Origin: Shewanella canadensis
GTDB lineage: Bacteria; Pseudomonadota; Gammaproteobacteria; Enterobacterales; Shewanellaceae
NCBI RefSeq assembly: GCF_003966225.1
Contig: NZ_RXNU01000001.1
Coordinates: forward strand, 682,001 to 746,000
Direction: 5' to 3'
DNA length: 64,000 nucleotides
Positions 54,619 to 63,324 of this stretch are shown in pieces; the stretch's first letter is position 1; each line of letters begins with the position of its first letter. The position numbers and the translations under genes were made by a program. The notes beneath the pieces were generated by a model. That model was given only the letters and a program-made list of their open reading frames with translations, was not told the origin of the DNA and did not search any database.

Positions 54619-55845
54619 CTACTTATGCTCAGGGTTGAACTTATCCATCACGACCGCACAGACGGCGTCGCCGGTGATGTTAAGTGAGGTACGGATCATG
54701 TCAAATATACGGTCCAGGGCGAACAGCAGTGGCAGGCCGTCAATCGGGATCCCGGCTGCAAGCAGCACTGCAACGACCAGGAAAGAGGGACCCGGCACAC
54801 CGGCTTGACCGATGGCGCCCAGTGTCGAAGTGAAGATAATGGCAGCATAGGCTGTCATGGTCAGATCGACATGGTACATCTGGGCGAAGAACATGGCGAC
54901 CAAGCCATAGTAGATAGCGTTACCTGTCATGTTGATGGTCGCGCCGAGCGGCAGTACGAAGGCGGCCGTCGCCTTTGAGACATTGAGATCCTCTTCACAG
55001 GTTTCCATAGTGACCGGCAAGGTGGCCATAGATGAAGCAGTAGACAGCGCCATCGCCTGGGGTTTCTTCATCGCCGAGACAAACTTCATGGCAGGGACGT
55101 TTGAGAAGAACTTGACCACCAACGGGAAGAAGATGAAGGCATAGATAAGAATCGCCACTACGAATACGACGAATAGCTTTAGAACCACTTCAAGCGCCTG
55201 AAATCCGAATGAGCCCACAGATTCTGCCATCAGGCCGAAAACCCCTAGAGGTGCGATGACCATCACACAGTTGATCATCCATACGAAGGCATCAACTATG
55301 GTATTGAGGCCATTGATGATGGGCTTGGCACCATCGCCTTTCACTTTACTCAGAGCGATACCGAAGAAGATGCAGAAGACCAAGATCTGCAGGATATTCC
55401 CCGAGGTCATAGATTCGAACACATTGGTTGGGATCATCCCAATCAGGGTATCCATGGCACTAGGCAGTGCGCCTTGCTCCGCCGTGATTTGGGTTAGTGA
55501 TTGACCGTGTGCAGTAAAATCCACTCCGGCTCCGGGTTTGAATATATTGCCCATGACCAGTGCGAGCGTGACGGCAACGCCCGAGGTAATAATAAAGAAT
55601 GCAAAGGTGCCGATACCTATCTTACCCGCCGAGGGGCTGTCACCTAAGCTGGCTGCGCCGGCGATAATGGATACCACGACTAAGGGGATGACCAGCATCT
55701 TAACCAGATGAATAAAGATGGTGCCTAGTGGCCCAAATATGGCTGCACCTTCTCCCATGAAGAGGCCCACTAATGCACCTATTATCATGGCGATGACCAC
55801 CTGAAGACCTATGTTGTGCATTAATTTTTTATCTCGAATTCCCAC
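54619..55845 (-). CDS. Dicarboxylate/amino acid:cation symporter
   Basis: A 408-residue DAACS-family (GltP/DctA-like) transporter. Eight membrane segments and two re-entrant loops are typical. Key blocks: TASSMATLPVTMETC (HP1 serine-rich loop), LPLGATINMTGNAIYYG (NMDGT-like motif with Asn in place), and FLVVAVLLAAGIPIDGLPLLFALDRIFDMIRTSLNITGDA. The start is placed at a GTG with GGAG five bases upstream; a longer frame and an ATG eight codons in are alternatives. Substrate probably glutamate, aspartate or a C4-dicarboxylate. Confidence 0.88.
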   Translation of the reverse strand: MGIRDKKLMHNIGLQVVIAMIIGALVGLFMGEGAAIFGPLGTIFIHLVKMLVIPLVVVSIIAGAASLGDSPSAGKIGIGTFAFFIITSGVAVTLALVMGNIFKPGAGVDFTAHGQSLTQITAEQGALPSAMDTLIGMIPTNVFESMTSGNILQILVFCIFFGIALSKVKGDGAKPIINGLNTIVDAFVWMINCVMVIAPLGVFGLMAESVGSFGFQALEVVLKLFVVFVVAILIYAFIFFPLVVKFFSNVPAMKFVSAMKKPQAMALSTASSMATLPVTMETCEEDLNVSKATAAFVLPLGATINMTGNAIYYGLVAMFFAQMYHVDLTMTAYAAIIFTSTLGAIGQAGVPGPSFLVVAVLLAAGIPIDGLPLLFALDRIFDMIRTSLNITGDAVCAVVMDKFNPEHK

Positions 55846-56139
55846 GCTCGCTCCGTTGTTGAACTGATCTGTTAAGCTTTTTTGAAGGGGCGTAAAGTTA
55901 TCACACAAGTGCATCGGGCACTGTGAAACAGCACTTAACTAGGAGGTAAACTCATCCTTCTTCAAATAAACTCTCCTCTCATTGAGTTATTCTTAAAAAG
56001 TATAGGTAAAATTTTGTAAATCGTTAAAATGAATTCAAAATTAGTGGGGCTGATTTTGATATCTGTATTTACCGCTTTTTATTTGACCTCTTACTTTGAT
56101 GCTTTTTCCTTATGGGAGCAGATGAAAGGTATAATCAGG
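55846..56139. other. Spacer between symporter and solute-binding protein genes
   Basis: About 290 bases, AT-rich, probably the symporter promoter. AGGAGG occurs near 55940 but no plausible gene follows. Nothing else was seen. Confidence 0.3.
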
Positions 56140-56925
56140 CTACTTGTCTGACTCAGCTTTGTTACTGCTGATGTACTTCTTGCGTATTTTTTCCAGCTCT
56201 CCACGTTTTTCAAATGCTTCAAAAAGCGTTCTAAGCTTATCTACCGATATACGATCCAGACTCTTTTTTGATACCTGAACCCAAGGGGTTCGTTCTGAGA
56301 CCACCAGAGGTTTGCCAAAGAATGTCTCGCTTTGTCCCTGTTGAACCGCGGCGCTGAGTATCGGATCCATTGGGCCGATAATGGCATCGACCCGATTGAT
56401 CATCAGCAGCTTTATCGCCTGAACAAAATCTTTAGTTTCTACAGAGATAATTTCCGGCTCGCCATCTATGGCATCACTGAATTTAGCGCCTCTTAAATAG
56501 GCGAGTTTTTTCCCTTTTAAGTTTTCTATCGAGTCGAAAGTGCTTCCTTTTAAGCCGATAACAACGGTTTTGAGACTAGGTAAGGGGGCTATGTAAACGA
56601 CGTAATCTTCAAGTTCCTCATACTTAAACATGATGGTCATGTCGGTTTTACCGGACTTGAGCTCAAACATAATCCTGGCATAGGGATAGACAAGGTTGTT
56701 AACCTGGTACCCCGCTTCTTTGGCTAACAGATTGGCAATATCGTAATAGATGCCGCTAAGATGATTTTCCCGCTCAATGCCATAGGGAAGAATTGCGATC
56801 GTCCTGATCTCAATTTTCCGGCTCTCTTGACTCTCTTCCCCCCAGACTGGGATAAACAGACCCGATAAAATAATGAAGGTAGAAATTAGAATCTTGATTT
56901 GTCGATTCACAATCATCTTTTTCAC
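56140..56925 (-). CDS. Periplasmic solute-binding protein-like (SBP_bac_3)
   Basis: A 261-residue exported protein. The signal peptide (MKKMIVNRQIKILISTFIILSG..., to about residue 29) is followed by a type II solute-binding fold, as in amino-acid ABC transporters: LSGIYYDIANLLAKEAGYQVNN, YARIMFELKSGKTDMTIMF, and IENLKGKKLAYLRGAKFSDAID. No permease or ATPase genes are nearby, and such orphans in Shewanella are common. The GTG start has AGGAGG very close (three bases); an ATG three codons in is an alternative. Confidence 0.8.
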   Translation of the reverse strand: MKKMIVNRQIKILISTFIILSGLFIPVWGEESQESRKIEIRTIAILPYGIERENHLSGIYYDIANLLAKEAGYQVNNLVYPYARIMFELKSGKTDMTIMFKYEELEDYVVYIAPLPSLKTVVIGLKGSTFDSIENLKGKKLAYLRGAKFSDAIDGEPEIISVETKDFVQAIKLLMINRVDAIIGPMDPILSAAVQQGQSETFFGKPLVVSERTPWVQVSKKSLDRISVDKLRTLFEAFEKRGELEKIRKKYISSNKAESDK

Positions 56926-57087
56926 AGTCCTCCTATTTTTATAACACTACAGCTTGACGCCAAATGGTGGGCCCTCTTGATCAACTTAGTTGATATTGTG
57001 TAAATCGACAAGGTAGAACGGTGGGGATTAAAGAGAGAAGCACTCAATCAGAGTGCTTTCTTGTTTTGATTATGGGAGCTCTGCTTA

Positions 57088-57993
57088 TTAAAGTTCGTGA
57101 CGGTAGGGGATGCTTCTCTGTGCTCCGGGCCGGGTTACTGCTATGGCTGCGGCTCGGTTAGCAAACTCTACCGCATCACGCATCGCCAGGTTTTCACTCA
57201 ACGCCACCATTAATGCCCCGTTAAAGGTATCGCCGGCGGCGACGGTATCCAGAGGTTTAACATCGACGCCGGCGACTACGCCTTCAAACTCTGAACAGCT
57301 TAAATATGCACCTCGGGAGCCTAAGGTGATGATCACCGTCTCAGGCCCGAGTTGATGAAGCATTTGAGCCGCAAGCCTTGCCGTATTTTCGTCGGTGACC
57401 TCAATCCCCGTTATCGCTTCGGCTTCGGTCTCATTTGGGGTGATAATGTCGACCCATTTGTAGATCTCTGTGCCGAGCACGGTTGCGGGGGCAGGATTAA
57501 GTAGGGTATTTGCGCCATGTTTTTTCGCCGATTTCAGCGCCTGAGCAACGGTTGTTGTCGGGGTTTCCAGTTGCACCAGAAACCAATCGGCTTGTGCTAA
57601 TAACGTCTGGTGTTTCTCGAGTGCCTCAGTCGTCATACTGGCATTGGCACCCAGTGAAACCCCGATACTATTCTCGCCATTTGCGCCGACAAAAATCATG
57701 GCGGTGCCCGTGCTTAGCCCATTGACCTTAGTGATCCCATCGGGGTGAATACCGTCATCATGCCAACTCTGACACATCTGGTCGGCAATGCCATCGGCTC
57801 CCAGGTGACAGATAAAATCGATTCGATTGCCGGCTTGGCATAGTCTGGCGCAGGCAACGGCCTGGTTTGCGCCTTTGCCACCGTGTTCGAATCGATAATC
57901 CTTGCTCATCAAGGTCTGCCCGGGGGCGGGCAGATATTCGAATGACATTACATGGTCGGCATTGGCACTGCCTAAAATGACGAGTCTGCTCAT
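57088..57993 (-). CDS. rbsK: Ribokinase
   Basis: A 301-residue PfkB-family sugar kinase. Motif 1 is GGKGANQAVACARL (about 38-51), with the opening VILGSANADHVMSFEYLPAPGQT. Motif 2 is PLDTVAAGDTFNGALMVALSE near residues 246-266, with catalytic Asp in AAGDTFNGA. It phosphorylates ribose to ribose-5-phosphate. It lies downstream of a nucleoside hydrolase gene in the same direction, which would supply ribose. The last segment RSIPYRHEL is normal. Confidence 0.92.
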   Translation of the reverse strand: MSRLVILGSANADHVMSFEYLPAPGQTLMSKDYRFEHGGKGANQAVACARLCQAGNRIDFICHLGADGIADQMCQSWHDDGIHPDGITKVNGLSTGTAMIFVGANGENSIGVSLGANASMTTEALEKHQTLLAQADWFLVQLETPTTTVAQALKSAKKHGANTLLNPAPATVLGTEIYKWVDIITPNETEAEAITGIEVTDENTARLAAQMLHQLGPETVIITLGSRGAYLSCSEFEGVVAGVDVKPLDTVAAGDTFNGALMVALSENLAMRDAVEFANRAAAIAVTRPGAQRSIPYRHEL

Positions 57994-58019
57994 GATTTCC
58001 CCTATTTACACTATGTCTA

Positions 58020-58195
58020 TTGGTTATATGCCTGTAGACGCTCGACTAACAGGTAGGTAGACAGACCCTTGTCTGTCTATTTACTGTATGCCTGTGACGC
58101 TTAACTAATAGAACTACAGATTTTTGTCTGGCGATTAGTTATATGCCTGCAGACGTTCGACTAACAGATCGACAAATCCTTGTCTGTCCAGATTA
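58020..58195. repeat. Tandem degenerate copies of the nucleoside hydrolase 3' end
   Basis: The last about 57 bases of the leftward nucleoside hydrolase gene (58135-58195, TTAGTTATATGCCTGCAGAC...) are followed beyond the stop by two diverged copies: 58081-58134 (TTACTGTATGCCTGTGACGC...) and 58020-58080 (TTGGTTATATGCCTGTAGAC...). Each repeats the pattern GTATGCCTG...CTAACAG...TTGTCTG. Unit starts are 54 and 61 bases apart. The copies are non-functional and lie between the hydrolase stop and the rbsK start. Confidence 0.85.
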
Positions 58196-59070
58196 AATAG
58201 TACTTTAGTATTGGGAGTATTGCCTGTCAGATGATGACGATCCACAACGGTCATCCCCTGAGTATGCTCACCTTTTGTCTCTATGCCTACCCAGCAGTCC
58301 TGAGCCTGAAACAGTTCCGGCTTAAGTAGCCAGGCAATCGTACAAGGGTCATGCAGCGGTGCTCCGGTAAAGCCCCACTTAGGATCCCTGTGATAGACGA
58401 TGAAGAAATCCAGAAGCTCTGCCACACACAAAGCGATAGGGTTATCGATCGCGCGGATCCGCTCTATGTCTTCATCCATAATTTGCGCTTCATGGGTGAC
58501 ATCCAGGCCACACATAGTAATAGGTATGCCGGACTTAAAGACGATATCGGCAGCTTCGGGATCGACGTAGATATTAAATTCTGCGGCCGGGGTCCAGTTA
58601 CCGATACCAGCGGCTCCCCCCATCAGGACGATACGTTCGATTTTATCGTGTAGCTCTGGATGGCTCGTGAGCAAGATGGCGATATTGGTGAGTGGGCCTG
58701 TCGGTACTAAGGTTACCGGGACCTGACTCTCTCTGAGTTTAGATGCCATCAACTCTATGGCTGTCATAGATACAGGCTCGAAGCCGGGATCGGGCAGTTC
58801 AGGGCCATCCAATCCGGTTTCGCCGTGAACGTTATCGGCGATGATCAACTCTCTGGCTAACGGCTTCTGGGCTCCGCCTGCAACCGGAATATCGCTGCGA
58901 CCTAACAGGGTCAACACCCTAAGGGCATTGTTCAGGGTCTTATCGGGCGTCTGATTACCGGCGCTGGTCGTCACAGCAAGTGGGGTGAATGCATCGGTGC
59001 TTAAGGCGAGAATGAGCGCTATTGCGTCATCATGTCCCGGATCACAATCAAGAATAATTGGGCGTGCCAT
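58135..59070 (-). CDS. Nucleoside hydrolase (inosine-uridine preferring type)
   Basis: A 311-residue nucleoside hydrolase that cleaves a ribonucleoside to base and ribose. The calcium-binding motif [16 protein letters not shown] is at residues 8-23, with later family blocks [42 protein letters not shown] and [14 protein letters not shown]. The ATG complementary to 59068-59070 is used, with AAGGAG seven bases upstream. The downstream ribokinase completes a ribonucleoside salvage pair. Its last codons (LVERLQAYN) are repeated as degraded copies after the stop. Confidence 0.93.
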   Translation of the reverse strand: MARPIILDCDPGHDDAIALILALSTDAFTPLAVTTSAGNQTPDKTLNNALRVLTLLGRSDIPVAGGAQKPLARELIIADNVHGETGLDGPELPDPGFEPVSMTAIELMASKLRESQVPVTLVPTGPLTNIAILLTSHPELHDKIERIVLMGGAAGIGNWTPAAEFNIYVDPEAADIVFKSGIPITMCGLDVTHEAQIMDEDIERIRAIDNPIALCVAELLDFFIVYHRDPKWGFTGAPLHDPCTIAWLLKPELFQAQDCWVGIETKGEHTQGMTVVDRHHLTGNTPNTKVLFNLDRQGFVDLLVERLQAYN

Positions 59071-59319
59071 GGTCATACTCCTTCATTTGACAGAGATGCA
59101 GGTTAGCACGACAGATCCATCTGTGTTCTAAGGCACTTGTTGTTTTTGTGAGGCAAGAGTCAATAAAATTATAGTTAAGGTTAGCGTACGCACTCTGATG
59201 GTTAAAGTCAGGGTCACAAAAGTCATTCAAATTTTACAACCACATGATTAACGGGTCTATAATCTTTGCCTTATCCAATCAGTAAATCATTAAATAAATA
59301 GCAGGAACTGGATCAGACT

Positions 59320-59877
59320 ATGACCGATCATTTCAAAGGTAAGTATGAGGTGGAGCTGAAGTATCGCTTAACTTCAAGAGCTCAGTTCCTATCGCGCCTT
59401 AAGGCGATGAACCCTGAGATCATGCTGGAAGATAATCTGGAGCAGGATAGTTATTTCGACCTGTCAGGTGGGGAGTTAAAAGGCCAAAACAAGAGTGTTT
59501 GTATCCGCAATATGCAGCCCTCGGGCATCAAGCTCTGGATCGTAAAAGGCCCTGAGCCTGACAGATGTGAGGCGGTGAATATTACCGATGATGAGAAAGC
59601 CTGCAGCATGCTTCAAACCATGGGGTTTAAGCGGGTTCTGGAGATGAAGAAGACCCGCAGTATCTATTTTCTGGGTGAGTTTCATGCCACCCTAGATCAC
59701 TTGGAAGGGATAGGGGACTTTGCCGAGCTGGCCATCATGACCGATGATGAGCATAGGTTGGCAAAGTATCGGATGCAGTTGTTGGAGTTAGCTGCGAGTC
59801 TGGGGCTGGAATCAACACAGCTGGAGACCGGATCTTATCGGGAGTTAAAGGCTAACTCGATTAGCTTTTCTGGCTAG
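59320..59877 (+). CDS. CYTH-domain protein (class IV adenylate cyclase-like)
   Basis: A 185-residue CYTH-fold protein. The hallmark ExExK motif is EVELK (in KYEVELKYRL, residues 10-19). Further charged strands SVCIRNMQPSGIKLWIVKGPE, KTRSIYFLGEFHATLDHLEGIGDFAELAIM follow the CyaB/thiamine-triphosphatase pattern. Members hydrolyse or cyclise triphosphates in an enclosed tunnel. Whether this one makes cAMP or hydrolyses ThTP/PPPi cannot be told. Monocistronic, with a repeat-rich region after it. Confidence 0.88.
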   Translation: MTDHFKGKYEVELKYRLTSRAQFLSRLKAMNPEIMLEDNLEQDSYFDLSGGELKGQNKSVCIRNMQPSGIKLWIVKGPEPDRCEAVNITDDEKACSMLQTMGFKRVLEMKKTRSIYFLGEFHATLDHLEGIGDFAELAIMTDDEHRLAKYRMQLLELAASLGLESTQLETGSYRELKANSISFSG

Positions 59878-60597
59878 TCATCCTGAACTTATTTTTTGTA
59901 AATAGTAGAATCCAGCTTGGAGCTTGTACCTTCATGGGTATTAATCACCTGCGGTGAGTGCTGTATAGATATATACGAATGTCGTGATCACATGGATGTG
60001 AATGAACGACCTTATGTGCAGATACCTATGCGATACGCCGGCTCTTGATTTCAAAAGAGTCATCCATGGAGGCTCGACGATGGCAAACAACCTCCATGTT
60101 TAAATGCCACTTCGATATCCCTATCTCTCGCTCGGAGAGTATCACTTAGTGATACCTCGCCATGCAGTCAACGGCCACACTTGCATCTTCACCGGGTTAT
60201 TTCATCTCCGATTAAACTTTCTTGCCTCTACCAGAACATCTGACCTACAAGGAAGTAGTGAATGCCGAAAAATGTTTGGAACATTTTCGGCCCTGTTTTC
60301 TATGTCCTCTGTCGTATCTACACTTAGTTATTTCAAAGAAGGTGGTCTCTTCGATGAGGCTTTGCTGTTAACCATAAGCTTTGCTATATCTAGGCATAAA
60401 TAATTGTTTCAACATACGCGCATTTGCACGATACAAATCGTTATCTCATATCCGGTTGCCTGTCTTTTCCTAATCAATACCTTACTAGTTAGAATCTAAG
60501 CGCAACTCAATTTTATCCAGAAATGGTTTAGGGGACGTAACTTCTTTATGCCTAACGATGAGCCTGCAGGAGTATTGCAGGTTTATCTGTCTACTAA
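59878..60597. repeat. Repeat-rich spacer before ankyrin gene
   Basis: About 720 bases without a believable gene. GTCATCCTGAACTTATT...AATCCAGCTTGG at 59877-59920 echoes the hairpin at 8114-8143. Repeat copy 3 of the hairpin-rich family runs from about 59926 to 60110 (its inverted right end ACCTTCATGGGTATTAATCA is followed by CCTGCGGTGAGTGC). A near-perfect hairpin GCCGAAAAATGTT / AACATTTTCGGC stands at 60262-60290. An open frame at 60104-60403 is probably chance. Confidence 0.55.
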
Positions 60598-63324
60598 TTA
60601 GCAATCTGAGTCACTTTTTACTTTGTTAGATGATTTTTCGTAAGACTTCACATTTTCAACCGAATAGATGTAACACTTTCCGAAACGCTCTTGCTTGTAG
60701 GTCGGATGATGTTCATCACCGGTGACCAAATCTATTGATTCTTCTTCGGTATGACTTTGTGCCGCAGTGCATTGAACTGGACCACAAGCCTTCCAATTTC
60801 CATTTGATGTTTGCCACGTAAGAACTAGACCATTAGAAGTGCTATCCGTTTTTTTATTCTTCTTTTGAATTGCCACCTCTTTTGATGATGTGGTTGTGGG
60901 TGGCAAAGCAGATTGGTGAGTATCGATATTAGTCATCGTCAGCGTTGATGAAGTTTTGCCTGCAGACTTTGCTAGTAACATGCTTTTTTGAGCTAAATCG
61001 CTCCTCACACTGGCTTCAAGCTTAGCTTGCTCATAAGCCTGCTGCTCTTTTTGCAATAGCCGAGCTTGTCGCAAGCTAGCCTGAAATCGTGCTTTCATTC
61101 TTTGGGTTTCACGTTCGAGTTGTGCATTAAGGTTATTAAGTGCACTGATTGACATACTGGCCCAGGCATTGGAGTCATCGATATAGCCATTTTCATCCAC
61201 TTTAGCGAAATGACTGGCTTCTTGCGCTGGCCAGCCGCCCATAGCACGGAATGTTTTCAACCGTTCCCAATTCATACCACCGTTTTGAATTAACAAATCC
61301 ATACCATTATTACCGTATTGGTTTTTGATATTGATATCAGCTCCCGCTGCAATCATCAGCTTGACATGACTCACCTTCTTCCAGCCTGCGATAGCTTCAA
61401 TCATTGGATAAGTGCGGCTACTGTAACTATTTTTTACGGCTGGATTTGCCCCCGCTGCCAGTAAAGCCTTAACGACATTATCACTGAGCTTCTTTTCGAC
61501 AGCAATATACAATAATGTATTACCGCTAATATCCTTGATATCAGGCGAAACCCCCATTGCCATTAGCTTACGCATCATTTGAGTGTTTGAGCTTTTAGTC
61601 GCGCGAAGCAATAAACCAGAAAGCTCATTTGCATGTTGCTTGTGCTGTTCATACAGAGGCAATAACTGATCCACCACTTCTTTTTGATTACGACTTGCCG
61701 CAACCGAAATCGGAGATGCGCCACTTTTTGTTTTAGTGAACGGATCGACTCCTAAAGCCAGCAGCTTTGTCACACCATCTGTAAAACCATTTTGCGCGGC
61801 AAGGAACAAGGGCGTCATTCCGTCTTTATTTGATCGGGTGTAATCCACTCCAAGATCAATGAATTTGGCTAATTGGGTTAAGTCTTGATTTCTAACGGCT
61901 AAGTGGATCAGGTTTTCACCTTTATCATTAGAAACATTTTCGACAGTGACCTTACCGTTATCAGCTTCACGGGCAATATCATTAAACTTATTCACCAGGG
62001 CGTAATTATAAACCCAATTGATTTGTTGCTGATTAAGTACTTGGTTTGCTTTTAACAGCTTGACAGCTAAACCTTCATAGCCTTTTTTAACTGCGTGATA
62101 GATGGTTGATTGTTCAAACTGAGTATCCGCAAAATCTTTCGCTCCATGATCGAGCAGCAACTGCGCTTGTTCCTCATGGCTTAACTTGATTGCCGTTGTT
62201 AATAAGCTTTCATGAACTAATTCAGGTCGATGATTAATATCTAAATCTTGGCGTAATAAAAATGCAGTGATATTCGGATTATCCGACCTTATCGCTTGCT
62301 TGAAAAGCCAATAATGTTCATCGGCGTAAGTAATAGCTGGTTGGTATTTGTAGAGCACCTTCAATGATGTAAAAGAATAGGTAATCGCTTGAGACTTGAG
62401 GTGCCAAGTGGCTTGGCCAGGCGTTAATAATTCAAGTAAATACTCCAATAATTCTGCGTTATCCTCGCGAATAACAGTGTCAAATGCATCGAGGGTATCC
62501 ACAATCTTAGGATTGAAGTCTGTGGCATATATCCATTTTAAAATTGCCTGAGCATTATTTTCGACAGCCTGAATTGCCAATGAACTTCCCTGTTCATTAG
62601 GCTCATTTAATTGGGGGTATTGAGCCACTAGCTGTGCAAACTTGTCTGCATCATCATTTTTAATGGCTAAGGCCAGCATAAACTTGGCGTTAACCAGTCG
62701 ATATTCAGTTTGAAGATGGGCAAACATTTGCTCTTTTGTTGGTGCTAACACTGCCCCTGCATCTAGTAACCATTTCTCTATTTTTTTATCACCTCGGAGT
62801 CGAGCTTGTGCAAGTAACTCGCCCTTTACATTGGGGTTAGCACCGGCATCTAGCAATAATTTTACAAAAGGTTCCCTGCCCCAAAAAACGGCATCGGTTA
62901 AAGGGTATCCAGTAAACCGAGTAGGTCCATTAACATTAGCTCCATACTCTATCAGTAGCTTGCTGATCTCATACTGCTCGGATCTAATTGAGTTGTACAA
63001 GGCAGAATGTGCAAGTTTATCATCGGGGTTATTATTTGGATAATTTGGAGAAATGCCCATTTCTAGTAGTTCTTTACTAATATCTTTATTCCAACTAGAA
63101 GCACGGCTTAAGGCTGAATATAATCGTTCATTACGTTCAGTTTCCGTTAATTTTTTTGAATTAACTAATTTGCTTATCTCATGCCGCGTGGCGATAGAAT
63201 CTTTATCAGCATTAGCTTTTATCATTGAAAAAGAGGCATTTATACAACCTTGTAAAATCAACACCATTAAGCCTAAAAAAAGCCATCGAATGGCCTGTTG
63301 GCCGCTAACAATTACTAATTGCAT
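60598..63324 (-). CDS. Ankyrin-repeat lipoprotein
   Basis: A 908-residue predicted lipoprotein with lipobox LILQGC (Cys27). Numerous ankyrin repeats span about residues 100-700; clear ones include DKLAHSALYNSIRSEQYEISKLLIEYGANVNGP, GENLIHLAVRNQDLTQLAKFIDLGVDYTRSNKDGMTPLFLAAQNGFTDGVTKLLALGVDP and SGNTLLYIAVEKKLSDNVVKALLAAGANP. A coiled-coil segment (ALNNLNAQLERETQRMKARFQASLRQARLLQKEQQAYEQAKL) and a low-complexity, cysteine-containing C-terminal domain (WKACGPVQCTAAQ...CYIYSVENV) follow. GGGAAG precedes the start. GC content is visibly lower than in neighbouring genes, suggesting gene transfer. Likely periplasm-facing and used in protein contacts; the partner is unknown. Confidence 0.85.
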   Translation of the reverse strand: MQLVIVSGQQAIRWLFLGLMVLILQGCINASFSMIKANADKDSIATRHEISKLVNSKKLTETERNERLYSALSRASSWNKDISKELLEMGISPNYPNNNPDDKLAHSALYNSIRSEQYEISKLLIEYGANVNGPTRFTGYPLTDAVFWGREPFVKLLLDAGANPNVKGELLAQARLRGDKKIEKWLLDAGAVLAPTKEQMFAHLQTEYRLVNAKFMLALAIKNDDADKFAQLVAQYPQLNEPNEQGSSLAIQAVENNAQAILKWIYATDFNPKIVDTLDAFDTVIREDNAELLEYLLELLTPGQATWHLKSQAITYSFTSLKVLYKYQPAITYADEHYWLFKQAIRSDNPNITAFLLRQDLDINHRPELVHESLLTTAIKLSHEEQAQLLLDHGAKDFADTQFEQSTIYHAVKKGYEGLAVKLLKANQVLNQQQINWVYNYALVNKFNDIAREADNGKVTVENVSNDKGENLIHLAVRNQDLTQLAKFIDLGVDYTRSNKDGMTPLFLAAQNGFTDGVTKLLALGVDPFTKTKSGASPISVAASRNQKEVVDQLLPLYEQHKQHANELSGLLLRATKSSNTQMMRKLMAMGVSPDIKDISGNTLLYIAVEKKLSDNVVKALLAAGANPAVKNSYSSRTYPMIEAIAGWKKVSHVKLMIAAGADINIKNQYGNNGMDLLIQNGGMNWERLKTFRAMGGWPAQEASHFAKVDENGYIDDSNAWASMSISALNNLNAQLERETQRMKARFQASLRQARLLQKEQQAYEQAKLEASVRSDLAQKSMLLAKSAGKTSSTLTMTNIDTHQSALPPTTTSSKEVAIQKKNKKTDSTSNGLVLTWQTSNGNWKACGPVQCTAAQSHTEEESIDLVTGDEHHPTYKQERFGKCYIYSVENVKSYEKSSNKVKSDSDC

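Noticed and set aside
60104..60403. 99-codon open frame in the repeat-rich spacer
   Set aside because: Lies partly in an interspersed repeat, with a poor start and no homology pattern.
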